Notes: a model not told the origin generated them from the letters alone. A DNA stretch of 64,000 bases from Aeriscardovia sp. (GCA_017632945.1 JAGBQH010000012.1:186001-250000); one strand, 5' to 3'; shown: positions 26,609-36,816, counted from the first letter of the stretch. Numbers and translations: made by a program.

Positions 26609-27169
26609 TTATTTCTTCTTGCCTTCAGGGCTGACAATTTTTACTAGGGTTTCCTCGGGCCCAACTCCCAGAAGGGTGATTCCTTCATCTAGCTTTATAT
26701 CTTTGCCGCGGATTTCCTGTCCGGCCTGCATTCCTTCTACGGAAAGCACGAGGGACTGAGGAAGGTGCTCTACATCCGCCTTGGCCCTGACTTTCTGAAC
26801 TTCGATGAGGGCGGTGCTGTTTCCCTTGGTGACGCCTTCAATGAAAATGGGAACCGTGACTTCTATCTTTTCGCCCTTTTCCACCTTATAGAAGTCAATG
26901 CTTTCGATTTTGGAGGAGACGGGGTTTTTCTGCACGTCTTTCACTACGGCCATGACTTTTTCTTCTCCGTCAAATCCGATTTCAAGCTCGTAGACAGCGT
27001 TTACGTTTCTGAGGGAGGAAACGGTGGTGTTGTAATCGACGTGGAAGAAGATAGGCTTATTTCCGTGAGAGTAAACGGATGCGGGAATCCTTCCTCTCTG
27101 CCTAAGCCTTCTGGAAAATCCCTTTCCGAACTCTTCCCTTTTTTCACCCTTTAATTCAATTTTTGCCAT
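26609..27169 (-). CDS. rplY: 50S ribosomal protein L25, CTC/TL5 type
   Basis: A 186-residue L25 of the long general-stress CTC type. The N-terminal 90 residues form the 5S rRNA-binding domain (LRQRGRIPASVYS, then a KNPVSSKIESIDFYKV block). The C-terminal beta domain contains VPIFIEGV and the proline-poor end LLGVGPEETLVKI. It is a single gene with a terminator downstream and about 200 bases upstream, shared with the divergent acyl-CoA ligase gene, where I see no confident promoter. Confidence 0.94.
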   Translation of the reverse strand: MAKIELKGEKREEFGKGFSRRLRQRGRIPASVYSHGNKPIFFHVDYNTTVSSLRNVNAVYELEIGFDGEEKVMAVVKDVQKNPVSSKIESIDFYKVEKGEKIEVTVPIFIEGVTKGNSTALIEVQKVRAKADVEHLPQSLVLSVEGMQAGQEIRGKDIKLDEGITLLGVGPEETLVKIVSPEGKKK

Positions 27170-27368
27170 CGGCTTGGCCGCACTTTCAGTAAATCAGGGC
27201 AGGGAAGGCTCGTCTCAACTTCAAACTTAGTCGATAACGGGATTTCTCCCCTCGCCATAGTTTTAATTTATACTTTTCTAAGACTATCCTATTTTTCCGC
27301 GGTTAGTAAAGGTTGGGAAAGTTTCGATAAAATTAGCCCATTAAACCGTATTTGAGAAGGAAGGGCAA

Positions 27369-29330
27369 GTGACAGAATTACGCAGCCTCCTCCCACGATC
27401 TGAAAACGGCGAAAGTGAAATTAGATCTGGAGGCCCGAAGATCCTCTTCGAGACTGACTGGTGCGCCGACGGCTATCCTTCCATAACAAGGGTAGATCGA
27501 TCGGGACTGGTGGAGACGAGTACGCGCGGCATTGGGGAAATTCCGAAGTTTATGACTATTTATTCGCTTTACCGCAGCCGCGCAGAGAGAATGGCAGACA
27601 GACCCCTATACACTTACCGCTCAAAAGACAATCCGAATAAATGGTTGACGAAGACCGCGGCGCAAACCCTGGAAGATATAAGAAAGCTCTGCAAAGGCTT
27701 TATAGGCATGGGCCTGAAGCACGGCGAAGGGGTGGCTCTGATGTGTTCTACCTGCTATGAGTGGAACATAATTGACGCCGGGGTGATGTCGATAGGGGGG
27801 GTGCTTTCCACTATCTACGACACAGATTCCCCAAAGCAAATGAAGGCGATAATAGAAAATTCCGGCGCCAAGATGCTGATAGTGGAAACCAAGGAAATGA
27901 AGGCCAAAGCGGAACTGGCTGAAATTGGCAAAATATGCCAGGTTTTCTGCATGGAAGATGAGGCGCTGGAGGCAATAAAAGCTTACGGCCAATCGGTAAG
28001 CGACGAGGATCTGAACAGAAGGATAGATGCCGTACAAAAAACGGATTTGTGTTCCATCGTCTACACTTCCGGATCCACTTCGGCTCCTAAAGGCGTAGAA
28101 ATAACCCATGAAAATTTCTGCGCCGCAGCCTCGAACCTTGCGGCATACCTGCCAAGCATTATGGCAGATCCCAAGGGATCTGCCCTGCTTTTCTTGCCCA
28201 TGGCCCATGTATTTGCAAGAACCATAAACTACATGTGCGTATTTTCCAGGGTTAGAGCCTATATATCGAGCAACTTTAAAAACCTTGTCTCCGATCTTCA
28301 GTATTCAAAGCCTACCGCCATGATTGGAGTGCCAAGAGTTTACGAAAAACTCTACAACGCCGTCAGCCAGAATGCCGGAATGGGCTGGAAGGGCCGAGTC
28401 TTTGCGATGTCGGTAAAGACGGCAAGAGCGTATATGCAGGAGATAAATAAGAGGGGAAAGCCCAGAATCTACACTTCCTTCCTGCGCACCGCTTTTGATA
28501 CCTCCATATATTCCAGACTACGGGAGCTTTTGGGCGGAAGGGCCAAATGGCTGGTATGCGGAGGTGCTCCCCTCGACCCCAACCTCCTGGCTTTCTACAG
28601 AGGTGCCGGAATACCCGTCTACGAGGGCTATGGCTTGACTGAAACTACGGCGCCTTGCGCCTTTTCGCCTCTAGGCCTCCCCTACAGGCACGGAAGCGTG
28701 GGAATAGCTTTTCCGGGAGCCACGTTAAGGTGCAACGAAGAAGGGGAGATAGAGGTAAAGGGAGATTCGGTCTTTTCCCGCTATCACAACAACGAAGAGG
28801 CCACCAGGGAAGCTTTCGACAAAGACGGATGGTGTCTGACGGGAGACCTGGGGTATATAGACGATCAGGGTTTCTTGTATGTCACGGGACGCAAAAAGAA
28901 CCTCATCATAACGGCCGGAGGAAAAAACGTAGCCCCTGAAGCCATGGAAAAAGAAATAGAAAGATGTCCCCTAGTTTCCCAGGTAGTGGTTTTGGGAGAC
29001 CAGCGCCCCTTTGTTTCCGCCCTTCTTACTTTGGACGAGCCGGCCCTTAGGCTGTGGCTAAAGTCGCAAAAGCTTGACGACCAGATGAGCATGGAAGAGG
29101 CTTGCAAAAACCCGGCGGTAAGGATGGAAATACAAAAGTACATAGACGAGGCGAATAAGGAAGAATCCCAAGCCGAATCAGTGAGGAAGTTCATAATAAT
29201 CCCTGAGGACTTCACGCAGGAAAACGGGCTGCTCACCCCGTCGATGAAAATTATTCGCAACAAGGTGATGGATCGCTACAGCGATCTGCTCAACAAGGAA
29301 ATGTACACTCCCAGGAAGATCAATCAGTAG
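27369..29330 (+). CDS. Long-chain fatty acid-CoA ligase
   Basis: A 653-residue AMP-forming acyl-CoA synthetase. Motif I is YTSGSTSAPKGVEITH near residue 235. The adenylate block is GYGLTETTAP near 425, the hinge DLGYIDDQGFLYVTGRKKN near 500, and the catalytic lysine region ITAGGKNVAPEAME follows. The order and length fit the FadD15-type ligases of actinobacteria that activate fatty acids for lipid synthesis or exogenous uptake. The start is GTG at 27369 after GAAGGAAGGG. Its stop overlaps the era stop by 7 bases, with no room for a terminator. Confidence 0.9.
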   Translation: MTELRSLLPRSENGESEIRSGGPKILFETDWCADGYPSITRVDRSGLVETSTRGIGEIPKFMTIYSLYRSRAERMADRPLYTYRSKDNPNKWLTKTAAQTLEDIRKLCKGFIGMGLKHGEGVALMCSTCYEWNIIDAGVMSIGGVLSTIYDTDSPKQMKAIIENSGAKMLIVETKEMKAKAELAEIGKICQVFCMEDEALEAIKAYGQSVSDEDLNRRIDAVQKTDLCSIVYTSGSTSAPKGVEITHENFCAAASNLAAYLPSIMADPKGSALLFLPMAHVFARTINYMCVFSRVRAYISSNFKNLVSDLQYSKPTAMIGVPRVYEKLYNAVSQNAGMGWKGRVFAMSVKTARAYMQEINKRGKPRIYTSFLRTAFDTSIYSRLRELLGGRAKWLVCGGAPLDPNLLAFYRGAGIPVYEGYGLTETTAPCAFSPLGLPYRHGSVGIAFPGATLRCNEEGEIEVKGDSVFSRYHNNEEATREAFDKDGWCLTGDLGYIDDQGFLYVTGRKKNLIITAGGKNVAPEAMEKEIERCPLVSQVVVLGDQRPFVSALLTLDEPALRLWLKSQKLDDQMSMEEACKNPAVRMEIQKYIDEANKEESQAESVRKFIIIPEDFTQENGLLTPSMKIIRNKVMDRYSDLLNKEMYTPRKINQ

Positions 29331-30226
29331 TAGCCGAAGAAGTCCAACTTTTTGGGATCTTTCTGCCAGTCTTTTGCCACCCTCACTTCAAACCTCACCG
29401 ACGGGTTGAATCCCAAAAAGGCGCGCAGTTCTGGGATGGCTTCGCTCCTAACTTTTGTAAGAACCGATCCCCCTTTGCCTATGACGATTCCTTTCTGGCT
29501 TTCTTTTTCCACGTATACTTTAAAAATCAATCCTCTCTCCCCCACTCTTTCGCACCTCACTACAAGCGAGTGGGGAAGCTCGTCGTGAAGCAGGGGAAGG
29601 AATGCTGAGCGCACAATCTGGGCCGCCTCTTCTTCGAGGGTCTTTTTTTCATCCTCAGGCCCGTAGAGGGCAGGCCCCTCGGGAAGGAAAGATGAGATGA
29701 GTTCCTTTAGTTCTTCCATGTGATAGTGGGTGAAAGAAGAGACGGCAAGAACCTTTGTAAAGTTTGCGGCCTCTTCTACCTCCTCCACCTTTTCCTTTAT
29801 TTCTTCTTTTCCGGCTTCGTCTGCCTTCGTGACCAAGGCGGCCACGGGAATTTGCCATTCGCTTTTTCCGTCCCTTCTTTTTGAAAGAAGGGAGTGAAGG
29901 TTAGTTATTATTCTCCTATCGCCTTTTCCAAGCTCTTCGTCTGCGGGAGTTAAAAATAGCGCCGCATCAGCTGAGGCAATAGACCTTAAAGCTTCTCCGT
30001 TCAGCCTTTCTCCCAGGAGGGTGCGGGGCTTGCCGATGCCGGGGGTGTCAACCAAGATGGCCTGGCAGGAGGGGAGGTTTAAAATGTAGCGATCCTCCCC
30101 GCGGGTAGTCTGAGGAAAGCTGGAAGAAAGGGCCACTTTCCTTCCCATAAGGGAATTTATCAACGTGCTCTTTCCGCTGTTGGGCCTCCCCACGATCGCT
30201 ACAAATCCTGACCTAAATTCACTCAT
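29324..30226 (-). CDS. era: GTPase Era
   Basis: A 300-residue GTPase that binds 16S rRNA and assists 30S maturation. G1 is GRPNSGKST near residue 14, G2 PQTTRG, G3 DTPGIG and G4 TKAD. The C-terminal KH domain has VIGKGGSVLTKVR near residue 240. The ATG lies 8 bases inside the end of the CBS-domain gene, so it is coupled. It is the last gene of the HIT-ybeY-corC-era operon. Confidence 0.96.
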   Translation of the reverse strand: MSEFRSGFVAIVGRPNSGKSTLINSLMGRKVALSSSFPQTTRGEDRYILNLPSCQAILVDTPGIGKPRTLLGERLNGEALRSIASADAALFLTPADEELGKGDRRIITNLHSLLSKRRDGKSEWQIPVAALVTKADEAGKEEIKEKVEEVEEAANFTKVLAVSSFTHYHMEELKELISSFLPEGPALYGPEDEKKTLEEEAAQIVRSAFLPLLHDELPHSLVVRCERVGERGLIFKVYVEKESQKGIVIGKGGSVLTKVRSEAIPELRAFLGFNPSVRFEVRVAKDWQKDPKKLDFFGYY

Positions 30227-31535
30227 CTTCCTCTTCTTCCTCCACTACGGGCTCGGCTACGATATTTGGCACCTTCCTGCTTTTCCCAGCGGCCGCGTAG
30301 AGGATGAGCCCGTGAGTGACGACTTGTTCGTTAATTTTGGGAATGTGGCCCAAAAGCTTGGTTAAAAGGCCGTAGACGGTGTCTACGTCGTCTTCCTGAA
30401 AATCTATCTCAAATATCTCTTCAAGATCCGATATGGGGGTTCTGGCCGGCATGCTCCAGGCCTGCCCTATTTTTATTGGGGCGTCGTGCTGGGATTTGTC
30501 GTGCTCGTCTACCAGGTCTCCCACTATCTGCTCTATTACGTCTTTCATGCTTACCAGGCCTGCAATGCCGCCGTATTCGTCCACCACCACGCTAAAATGC
30601 TGGTTCCTATCCTGCATTTGGTGAAACAGGTCGTCTACGGGCTTGCTTTCAGGAACCAAAAAGGGATCTCTTACTAGGCTCAGCGTTTTTGCATCCTGGG
30701 AAACCGATCCCAAAGTGGTGGCGTAGATAACGTCTTTTAGGTAGAGCACCCCTAAAAGATCGTCTATGTCCTCGCCTATCACGGGCAGCTTGCCAAAACC
30801 GGTCTTTGAAAAAAGCTTTATGGCGTCTGCTATGCTCGCATCTTTTTTTATGCACACTATATCGGTCCTGGGAACCATGATTTCGCGGGTGAGGGTGTCT
30901 GAAAGAGTAACTATATTTTTCAGCATTTCTCCTGCCGAGGCATCCATATTCGTCGCCTCTGCAATCCTGGCCACCATTTCCTTTCCCTGTTCTATCCTTA
31001 TCTGCTCTAGCTCTTCTTCCCCTTCTTCTTCCTTATGCTTTTCGGCAAAGGCTTTTCCGCGCGGGACCAAATGCACCAAAAGAGTCATAAACCCGCAGTG
31101 GCGCAGCATAATTTGAAGAGGCCTGTCGCTAGACATAACGGGCCTGATCAATGCGGAGAAGAGGGCTATAAAGATTGCGCCTATAAAGCCTACAAGAGCC
31201 CCGAACCAGAGCCTGTCGATAAATTGAACGGCCAAAAGGCACAGAGCCACCCCGGAAAAAATATTCATGATGACTCGCCAAAAAGAAGCGGCGGAGGCGG
31301 TAAGGGGCCTCTTATTTATTAAGTGCTGGACTTTTCGCAGCTTTTTTAACTTTTTTGAGCGCTCAAACTCGGTGAGGTTGGTATCAGTCTGGGCATTAAA
31401 GGAAAAATTGTTTATGGCAGTTCGGGTAATCTGCATTACGGCCGCTTCCTGGGCTGCAAGAATCAGAGAAGACCATACAAAGCAAACGGTAAGGAAACTG
31501 CAGACAACTATAAAGATTATGTGGATGGGACTCAT
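30219..31535 (-). CDS. CorC/HlyC-type membrane protein with CBS domains
   Basis: A 438-residue protein. The N-terminal 160 residues have three or four hydrophobic segments (CNNM/DUF21 region). A CBS pair follows (PRTDIVCIKKDASI and VDEYGGIAGLVSMKDVIE), and then the CorC_HlyC domain near residues 345-425. Family members act in magnesium/cobalt handling or as metal exporters; older names call them hemolysins. Position between ybeY and era is conserved in actinobacteria. The ybeY stop and its start overlap by 4 bases. Confidence 0.9.
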   Translation of the reverse strand: MSPIHIIFIVVCSFLTVCFVWSSLILAAQEAAVMQITRTAINNFSFNAQTDTNLTEFERSKKLKKLRKVQHLINKRPLTASAASFWRVIMNIFSGVALCLLAVQFIDRLWFGALVGFIGAIFIALFSALIRPVMSSDRPLQIMLRHCGFMTLLVHLVPRGKAFAEKHKEEEGEEELEQIRIEQGKEMVARIAEATNMDASAGEMLKNIVTLSDTLTREIMVPRTDIVCIKKDASIADAIKLFSKTGFGKLPVIGEDIDDLLGVLYLKDVIYATTLGSVSQDAKTLSLVRDPFLVPESKPVDDLFHQMQDRNQHFSVVVDEYGGIAGLVSMKDVIEQIVGDLVDEHDKSQHDAPIKIGQAWSMPARTPISDLEEIFEIDFQEDDVDTVYGLLTKLLGHIPKINEQVVTHGLILYAAAGKSRKVPNIVAEPVVEEEEEDE

Positions 31536-32017
31536 AAATCGACGTCAGACCGGATAGGTCCGGCATCTGCAATGCCTCCGTACTGGTAAAGGAAGGTGAA
31601 AAGCAGGTAGCGCTGCAGTGCGAACATCTGCTTCTGGAGTTTGTCGCTGTTGTGATCAAATCCTAAAAGATGGAGGATGCCGTGAATTTCCAAAAGTAAA
31701 ATTTCCTCTATCGTCCTGTGGCCCGTGCATTTGGCCTGGATGGAAGCCACTTGGGGGCAGATCATGATGTCTCCCAGCATCCCCTGGCTCCCCTTGCCCG
31801 GCCTAATTTCATCCATAGGGAAGCTCAAAACGTCTGTGGGCCCCTGAAGGCCCATGTACTGCTCGTGAAGAAGGGCTATGGAATCGGGGTCTGTAAAAAG
31901 GATGGAAAGCTCGCAGCGGGGAGAAATCTTAAGGCGCCTGAAAACCCACTTTGCCGCCTCCTCCAGGGCCCTCGAGTCTACCCTCCATCCCGATTCGTTA
32001 TTGATTTCTACGCTCAT
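31532..32017 (-). CDS. ybeY: Endoribonuclease YbeY
   Basis: A 161-residue single-domain metalloprotein for 16S rRNA 3'-end maturation and ribosome quality control. The zinc-binding motif HGILHLLGFDH is at about residues 114-124. The upstream block GPTDVLSFPMDE is also diagnostic. It starts with an ATG sharing one base with the HIT gene stop (TAATG). phoH normally precedes it in actinobacteria but is absent here. Confidence 0.95.
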   Translation of the reverse strand: MSVEINNESGWRVDSRALEEAAKWVFRRLKISPRCELSILFTDPDSIALLHEQYMGLQGPTDVLSFPMDEIRPGKGSQGMLGDIMICPQVASIQAKCTGHRTIEEILLLEIHGILHLLGFDHNSDKLQKQMFALQRYLLFTFLYQYGGIADAGPIRSDVDL

Positions 32018-32355
32018 TACTCTGCCAGTTTCTCCCCCGTCAAAACATGGGCGTGTGCATGAAAAACGGTTTGGCCGGCATCCAGGCCAGTATTAAAAAC
32101 CAGCCTGTAGGATCCGTTGTATTTCTCATTTGCTATTTTTGAGGCCACTTCCACTATGTGGGCCAAAAGGTCAGAATCGGAGGCGGCAATTTCCTCCACA
32201 TTTTTAAAGTGCCTTTTAGGAACAATCAAAACATGCACTTTGGCCATGGGGTGTATATCTTTAAAGGCCAGCACGCTTTCGTCTTCATACACTTTCTGTG
32301 AGGGAATTTCTCTGGCCACTATTTTGCAGAAAATGCAGTCTTTTTCGCTTTCCAT
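32017..32355 (-). CDS. HIT family nucleotide hydrolase (HinT-like)
   Basis: A 112-residue histidine triad protein. The triad HAHAHVL is near residues 99-105. FCKIVAREIPSQKVYED at the N-terminus and PKRHF in the middle are HinT features. HinT proteins hydrolyse AMP-lysine and related nucleotide phosphoramidates, including aminoacyl-adenylates. It is the first gene of the ybeY-corC-era operon, with GGGAG before the ATG. It lies divergent from the tRNA-Leu gene. Confidence 0.93.
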   Translation of the reverse strand: MESEKDCIFCKIVAREIPSQKVYEDESVLAFKDIHPMAKVHVLIVPKRHFKNVEEIAASDSDLLAHIVEVASKIANEKYNGSYRLVFNTGLDAGQTVFHAHAHVLTGEKLAE

Positions 32356-32437
32356 AAATTCTCCCGGAATGATACTTATATAAATTATTCTACAAAGCCT
32401 GTATTCTTCTCCGAATGCGTGATAGAATGAACGTGCT

Positions 32438-32525
32438 GTCCAGGTGGCGGAATGGTAGACGCGCTAGCTTGAGGTGCTAGTGACCAACTATATCGGTCGT
32501 GCGGGTTCAACTCCCGCTCTGGACA
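32438..32525 (+). tRNA. tRNA-Leu (anticodon GAG)
   Basis: An 88-base class II tRNA. Acceptor stem GTCCAGG pairs with TCTGGAC with one G-U pair. The anticodon stem CTAGC/GCTAG encloses TTGAGGT, anticodon GAG at 32471-32473. A long variable arm (GACC/GGTC) is present, as expected for leucine. T-arm GCGGG/CCCGC and discriminator A follow. CCA is not encoded. A possible -10 (TAGAAT) is at 32423-32428, and a T-tract follows the gene. Confidence 0.97.
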
Positions 32526-32632
32526 CTTTTTTTATGCTTTTTTACTTTTTTATCCTTTCTTTTTTGGCTTTCAGACAGATTCGCATTTAAAAGTCATGTC
32601 TAAAATATCTTTGATGAAAGGTCGGTGAGCAT

Positions 32633-34258
32633 ATGGTTTTGGAAAATGCTGACGATAAATCTTTAGACAAATATGAAAAAGACCTGGCCAAACTGGGCAA
32701 TTTTGAAGTGGCATCCTGCCTTGTAAAACTAGCTGAAAAAAATAGCACTAACAGCCCCGTCCTAAATGCCGGCAGGGGAAACCCCAATTGGATACAAACG
32801 GTTTCGCGCCTGGCTTTTTGCCGCCTGGTGGAATTTGGAATTCAGGAAAGCAGGCGCACCATTAACGGAAAAGACCTGGCGGGCTACACCGAAAAGGAGG
32901 GAATGGCAAAGCGACTTCGCTCCTTCCTTTCAGATTCTCCTGCCGACTTATTCCTTTCTAAAGCTCTAGATTACGGAGAAGTGAACCTTGGGTTTAACGG
33001 CGACGAATTTGCATCCGAACTTGTAAACGGGGTTCTGGGAAATGACTACCCTATGCCAAGCAGGGTTTTAAACTGCACCCAAACCGTTATAAACCACTAC
33101 CTGGCCTCCATCCTTTACGCAGGCCATGACGTAAAAAAGCTCATAGACACAACCCAGCTCTTCCCAACTGAAGGAGCCACAGCGGCCATAGCCTACATAT
33201 TCAACTCCCTAAAGGAGAACCACCTCATCGCTCCCGGGGATAAAATCATCTTAAATACCCCCATCTTCTCCCCCTACCTGGCCATTCCGCAGTTAAATGA
33301 TTACAGGCTTAAAACCATAGACCTAAAGTCGATAGAATCTGACCACTGGCAGCTGAAGGCGGAGGCAGTAGAAGCCTTAAACGATTCTGAAGTCAAAGCC
33401 TTGATCCTGGTAAACCCATCCAATCCGGGATCTGTGGCACTTTCCACCCCCACCCTCGAGGCTCTTAAGGATGCGGTAAAGAAGAACCCCCACCTTATGG
33501 TGATTACCGACGACGTCTACAGCACCTTCGCATCCGAATTTCGCAGCGTCTACAACGTCATACCCTATAACACCCTCTTGGTCTACTCCTACTCCAAGCT
33601 TTACGGCGTCACCGGCTGGAGGCTGGGAGTTTTGGGCATAAACGAAAGCAATGTTTTTGATGATTTAATAGCTAACCTTCCAAAGAGGCAGAAGGAAGAA
33701 GTGGACAAGCGCTATTCGCACGACTCTATGGATCCGGAAAACATGAAGTTTATAGACCGAATAGTGGCAGACAGCAGATCCATCGGCCTTTACCACACTG
33801 CGGGCCTTTCCACCCCCCAGCAAATCATGGAAGATCTTTTCTCCCTTGCCCACCTTGTAAACATCGCTCAGGGAGACAAGGACTACTACATAAAGGAAGC
33901 GTGTGATCTGGTGGACGCAAGGTACGCTTCGCTTAACAAGGCCCTGGGCATAGAAGACTTTAACAACTCCAGAAACACGAAGTACTACTCGCTTGTAGAC
34001 GTGTACGCGATCGCAGAAAAGCACTACGGGAAAGAGTTTTCCTCCTGGCTTGCCACTCACTTTGACAGGCTAGACTTCCTCTATAAGCTCGCCTCCCGCT
34101 ACGGGGTCGTTCTTATGGATGGAGTTGGATTTGGATCCAACAGGGGGATTGTGAGGGTTTCCGAAGCCAATCTTCCGGATGCCGCATATCCTCAGATAGG
34201 AGAGAAGGTAAGGAAGCTTCTGGAAGACTACTTTAAGCAGTGGGAAGAAGAAAAATAG
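32633..34258 (+). CDS. aspD: Aspartate 4-decarboxylase (bifunctional with aspartate aminotransferase)
   Basis: A 541-residue PLP enzyme of the aminotransferase I fold, with the extra length typical of L-aspartate beta-decarboxylase, which makes alanine and CO2 from aspartate. The cofactor lysine is in YSYSKLYGVTGWRLG near residue 320. NPSNPGSVALS and DDVYSTFASEF are PLP-contacting blocks. The C-terminal glycine-rich GVGFGSNRGIVRVSEA holds the substrate-binding Arg. In some bacteria the enzyme with an aspartate:alanine antiporter makes a proton-motive cycle; no antiporter gene is seen here. The ATG at 32633 has a weak ribosome-binding site. It lies before xfp, which has its own promoter. Confidence 0.9.
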   Translation: MVLENADDKSLDKYEKDLAKLGNFEVASCLVKLAEKNSTNSPVLNAGRGNPNWIQTVSRLAFCRLVEFGIQESRRTINGKDLAGYTEKEGMAKRLRSFLSDSPADLFLSKALDYGEVNLGFNGDEFASELVNGVLGNDYPMPSRVLNCTQTVINHYLASILYAGHDVKKLIDTTQLFPTEGATAAIAYIFNSLKENHLIAPGDKIILNTPIFSPYLAIPQLNDYRLKTIDLKSIESDHWQLKAEAVEALNDSEVKALILVNPSNPGSVALSTPTLEALKDAVKKNPHLMVITDDVYSTFASEFRSVYNVIPYNTLLVYSYSKLYGVTGWRLGVLGINESNVFDDLIANLPKRQKEEVDKRYSHDSMDPENMKFIDRIVADSRSIGLYHTAGLSTPQQIMEDLFSLAHLVNIAQGDKDYYIKEACDLVDARYASLNKALGIEDFNNSRNTKYYSLVDVYAIAEKHYGKEFSSWLATHFDRLDFLYKLASRYGVVLMDGVGFGSNRGIVRVSEANLPDAAYPQIGEKVRKLLEDYFKQWEEEK

Positions 34259-34274
34259 AGCACTTTAGGTGCCT

Positions 34275-34303
34275 TTGAAAAAGGTGGATGAATTTATAAT
34301 AAT
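34275..34303 (+). promoter_or_regulatory. Probable xfp promoter
   Basis: TTGAAA (34275-34280) and AATAAT (34298-34303) are 17 bases apart; an overlapping TATAAT at 34295-34300 would give a 14-base spacer. It sits about 45 bases before the phosphoketolase start, in the 88-base gap after aspD. Confidence 0.6.
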
Positions 34304-34347
34304 AGACGGATTTTCTTTTATCCAATCAAGAAAAAGGAACGTTTATT

Positions 34348-36816
34348 ATGGATTCTCTACTTGGGACCCCATGGGAAAAGAATGGATCTGGCAGCAATTC
34401 ATTCGAGGACGTAGATAGGTATTTCAGAGCTGCAAATTATATGTCTGTAGGACAAATCTACCTGAAATCAAATCCTCTCATGAGAGAGCCCTTTACGCCT
34501 GAAGACGTAAAGTCCAGGCTGGTAGGACACTGGGGCACTACCCCGGGACTGAATTTTCTCTTCGGCCACGTAAACAGGCTTATAAAGGACCACGGCCAAA
34601 ACACTGTATTTATCATGGGGCCGGGCCATGGAGGCCCTGCCGGGAGAGTCCAATCCTTTATCGATGGAAGTTATGAGCACTTCCACCCTCAAATGCCCAA
34701 GGGAGAAGAGGGTCTGACAAAGTTCTTCCGCCAATTTTCCTGGCCCGGCGGAGACCCCTCCCACTACGGCCCGGAAATCCCCGGAAGCATGCATGAAGGT
34801 GGAGAACTGGGCTACAGCCTCAGCCACGCCTACGGGTCCATCCTCGACAACCCCAGTCTTTTGACGGTGTGCGTAGTAGGAGACGGCGAAGCTGAAACCG
34901 GCGCTCTTGCCACCAGCTGGTGGTCTAACAAGTTCGTCAATCCCAGTACCGATGGAATGGTGCTCCCCATACTGCACCTTAACGGCTACAAGATTGCCAA
35001 CCCCTCCATACTTTCGAGAATCAGCCCCGAAGACAGGGCGCAGTTCTTCAGGGGAATGGGCTACGATCCCCACGAGTTTGTGGCAGGGTTTGATGACGAA
35101 GACATGATGAGCATTCACTCCCGCTTCCACGCCCTGCTCGAAGAAGTTTTCGCCAGAATTTGCGACATAAAAGACTCTGGGAAGGCCGATCGCTATCCTC
35201 TGATAATTTTCAAGACCCCCAAGGGCTGGACCGGCCCCAAAGTCGTAGACAACAAGAAAGTGGAAGGAACCTTCAGGGCCCACCAGGTTCCCCTCACAAA
35301 GCCCAAGAGCAACCAAGAGCAGTTCGAGATGCTTAAAGAGTGGCTCCAATCCTACAGGCCTCAGGATCTGTTCAACTCCGACTGCACCCTCAGTTCAAAG
35401 GTGCGTGAATGCATTCCGGAAGGAGACCTTCGCCTAGGTTTCAACCCCAACACCAACAGGGGATCTGAGAAGCTAAATCTTCCCGACATCGACAACTATG
35501 AAGTAGCGGGAGTGAAAGACTTTGGCCACGGATGGGGCAAAGTGGAAGCCACACGCGTACTTGGATCCTACATTCGAGACATCATCAGCCGAAACCCGGG
35601 GATTTTCAGAGTATTTGGACCCGACGAGACCGCTTCCAACAGGCTCAACGCGGTTTACGAAGTGACTGGCAAGCAGTGGAACGGCCTGTACGAAGACGAG
35701 CAGGTAGACGAATCTATGGGGACCTCCGGGGCCGTCATAGAGCAGCTAAGCGAACACCAGATGGAGGGAATGCTGGAGGGCTACATTCTCACCGGAAGAA
35801 ACGGAATTTGGAGCTCTTACGAGGCGTTTGCCCACGTAGTAGACTCCATGATTAACCAGCACGCCAAGTGGCTAGAACAGATAAAGAAGATCTGGTGGAG
35901 AAAGCCCCTTTCTTCCCTCAACCTTCTCCTTTCCTCCCACGTTTGGAGGCAGGATCACAACGGCTTTACCCACCAAGATCCTGGCATCATAGACATCTTG
36001 CTCAATAAGAACTTCAACAACGACCACGTTGTCAGCATTTACTTTGCAGTAGATCCCAACACCCTGCTTGCAATAGCGGAAAAGTCCTTCAAGGCTGAAA
36101 ACAAGATAAATGCCATAGTGGCAGGAAAGCAGCTCAACTTCTGCTACCTGACAATGGAAGAGGCCAGGAAGGAAGTGGAAAAGGGCCTGGGAGAGTGGAA
36201 GTGGGCTTCCAACTGCCAAAAGGGAGAAGAAGAGATAGTGCTCGTAAGCGCAGGAGACATCCCCACCCAGGAAGTCCTTGCCGCCAGCTGCCTGCTTAAT
36301 GCGGAAGGCGTGAAGTACAGGGTCGTCAACATCCTCGAGCTTTTGAAGATCCAAAATAGGGAAGAAAACGACGAAGCCATAAGCGACGAAGAGTTCGAAA
36401 AGATCTTCTCCAAAGACAAGCCCGTCCTCTTCGCTTACCACTCCTACCCAAGAGAGATCTATTCGCTTATCCACGGCAGGCCCGGATGCGACAACTGGAA
36501 GGTTATGGGCTACAGTGAGCGCGGATCTATCACTACCCCCTTCGACATGCTCAGGAGCAACGACATGGATCGCTACCACCTGGCCGCCCTCGCCCTCCAA
36601 ATGGTGGGATCTGAAAATAAGGAAGCGATCGAGAGGCTGGAAGCAAAGAGGCAAGAGGCATGGGAGTTTGCAAAAGAACACGGCCTCGACATAGACGACT
36701 ACACCAGCTGGCACTGGGGAGAAGTAAAGGAGGAAGATCTCGTGGACTGGAATTCGAGCATAAGCCACGAACACGGAACTTCCGCCGGCGAATCCTCTAA
36801 TTCTTCACAAAAGTAG
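34348..36816 (+). CDS. xfp: Xylulose-5-phosphate/fructose-6-phosphate phosphoketolase
   Basis: An 822-residue thiamine diphosphate enzyme, the key step of the bifid shunt. It splits fructose 6-phosphate or xylulose 5-phosphate with phosphate into acetyl phosphate plus erythrose 4-phosphate or glyceraldehyde 3-phosphate. Phosphoketolase blocks seen are [17 protein letters not shown] near residue 95, the thiamine motif [11 protein letters not shown] near 180, the pyrimidine region [11 protein letters not shown] near 430, and the C-terminal [13 protein letters not shown]. Length matches bifidobacterial Xfp. Dual substrate specificity is assumed from the family. ATG at 34348 follows AAAAAGGAA. 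pta and ackA follow. Confidence 0.97.
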   Translation: MDSLLGTPWEKNGSGSNSFEDVDRYFRAANYMSVGQIYLKSNPLMREPFTPEDVKSRLVGHWGTTPGLNFLFGHVNRLIKDHGQNTVFIMGPGHGGPAGRVQSFIDGSYEHFHPQMPKGEEGLTKFFRQFSWPGGDPSHYGPEIPGSMHEGGELGYSLSHAYGSILDNPSLLTVCVVGDGEAETGALATSWWSNKFVNPSTDGMVLPILHLNGYKIANPSILSRISPEDRAQFFRGMGYDPHEFVAGFDDEDMMSIHSRFHALLEEVFARICDIKDSGKADRYPLIIFKTPKGWTGPKVVDNKKVEGTFRAHQVPLTKPKSNQEQFEMLKEWLQSYRPQDLFNSDCTLSSKVRECIPEGDLRLGFNPNTNRGSEKLNLPDIDNYEVAGVKDFGHGWGKVEATRVLGSYIRDIISRNPGIFRVFGPDETASNRLNAVYEVTGKQWNGLYEDEQVDESMGTSGAVIEQLSEHQMEGMLEGYILTGRNGIWSSYEAFAHVVDSMINQHAKWLEQIKKIWWRKPLSSLNLLLSSHVWRQDHNGFTHQDPGIIDILLNKNFNNDHVVSIYFAVDPNTLLAIAEKSFKAENKINAIVAGKQLNFCYLTMEEARKEVEKGLGEWKWASNCQKGEEEIVLVSAGDIPTQEVLAASCLLNAEGVKYRVVNILELLKIQNREENDEAISDEEFEKIFSKDKPVLFAYHSYPREIYSLIHGRPGCDNWKVMGYSERGSITTPFDMLRSNDMDRYHLAALALQMVGSENKEAIERLEAKRQEAWEFAKEHGLDIDDYTSWHWGEVKEEDLVDWNSSISHEHGTSAGESSNSSQK

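Noticed and set aside
34468-35349. 293-codon minus-strand frame
   Set aside because: It is antisense to xfp, whose codons and domains are clear.
35872-36774. 300-codon minus-strand frame in xfp
   Set aside because: It is a shadow of xfp with no recognisable domain.
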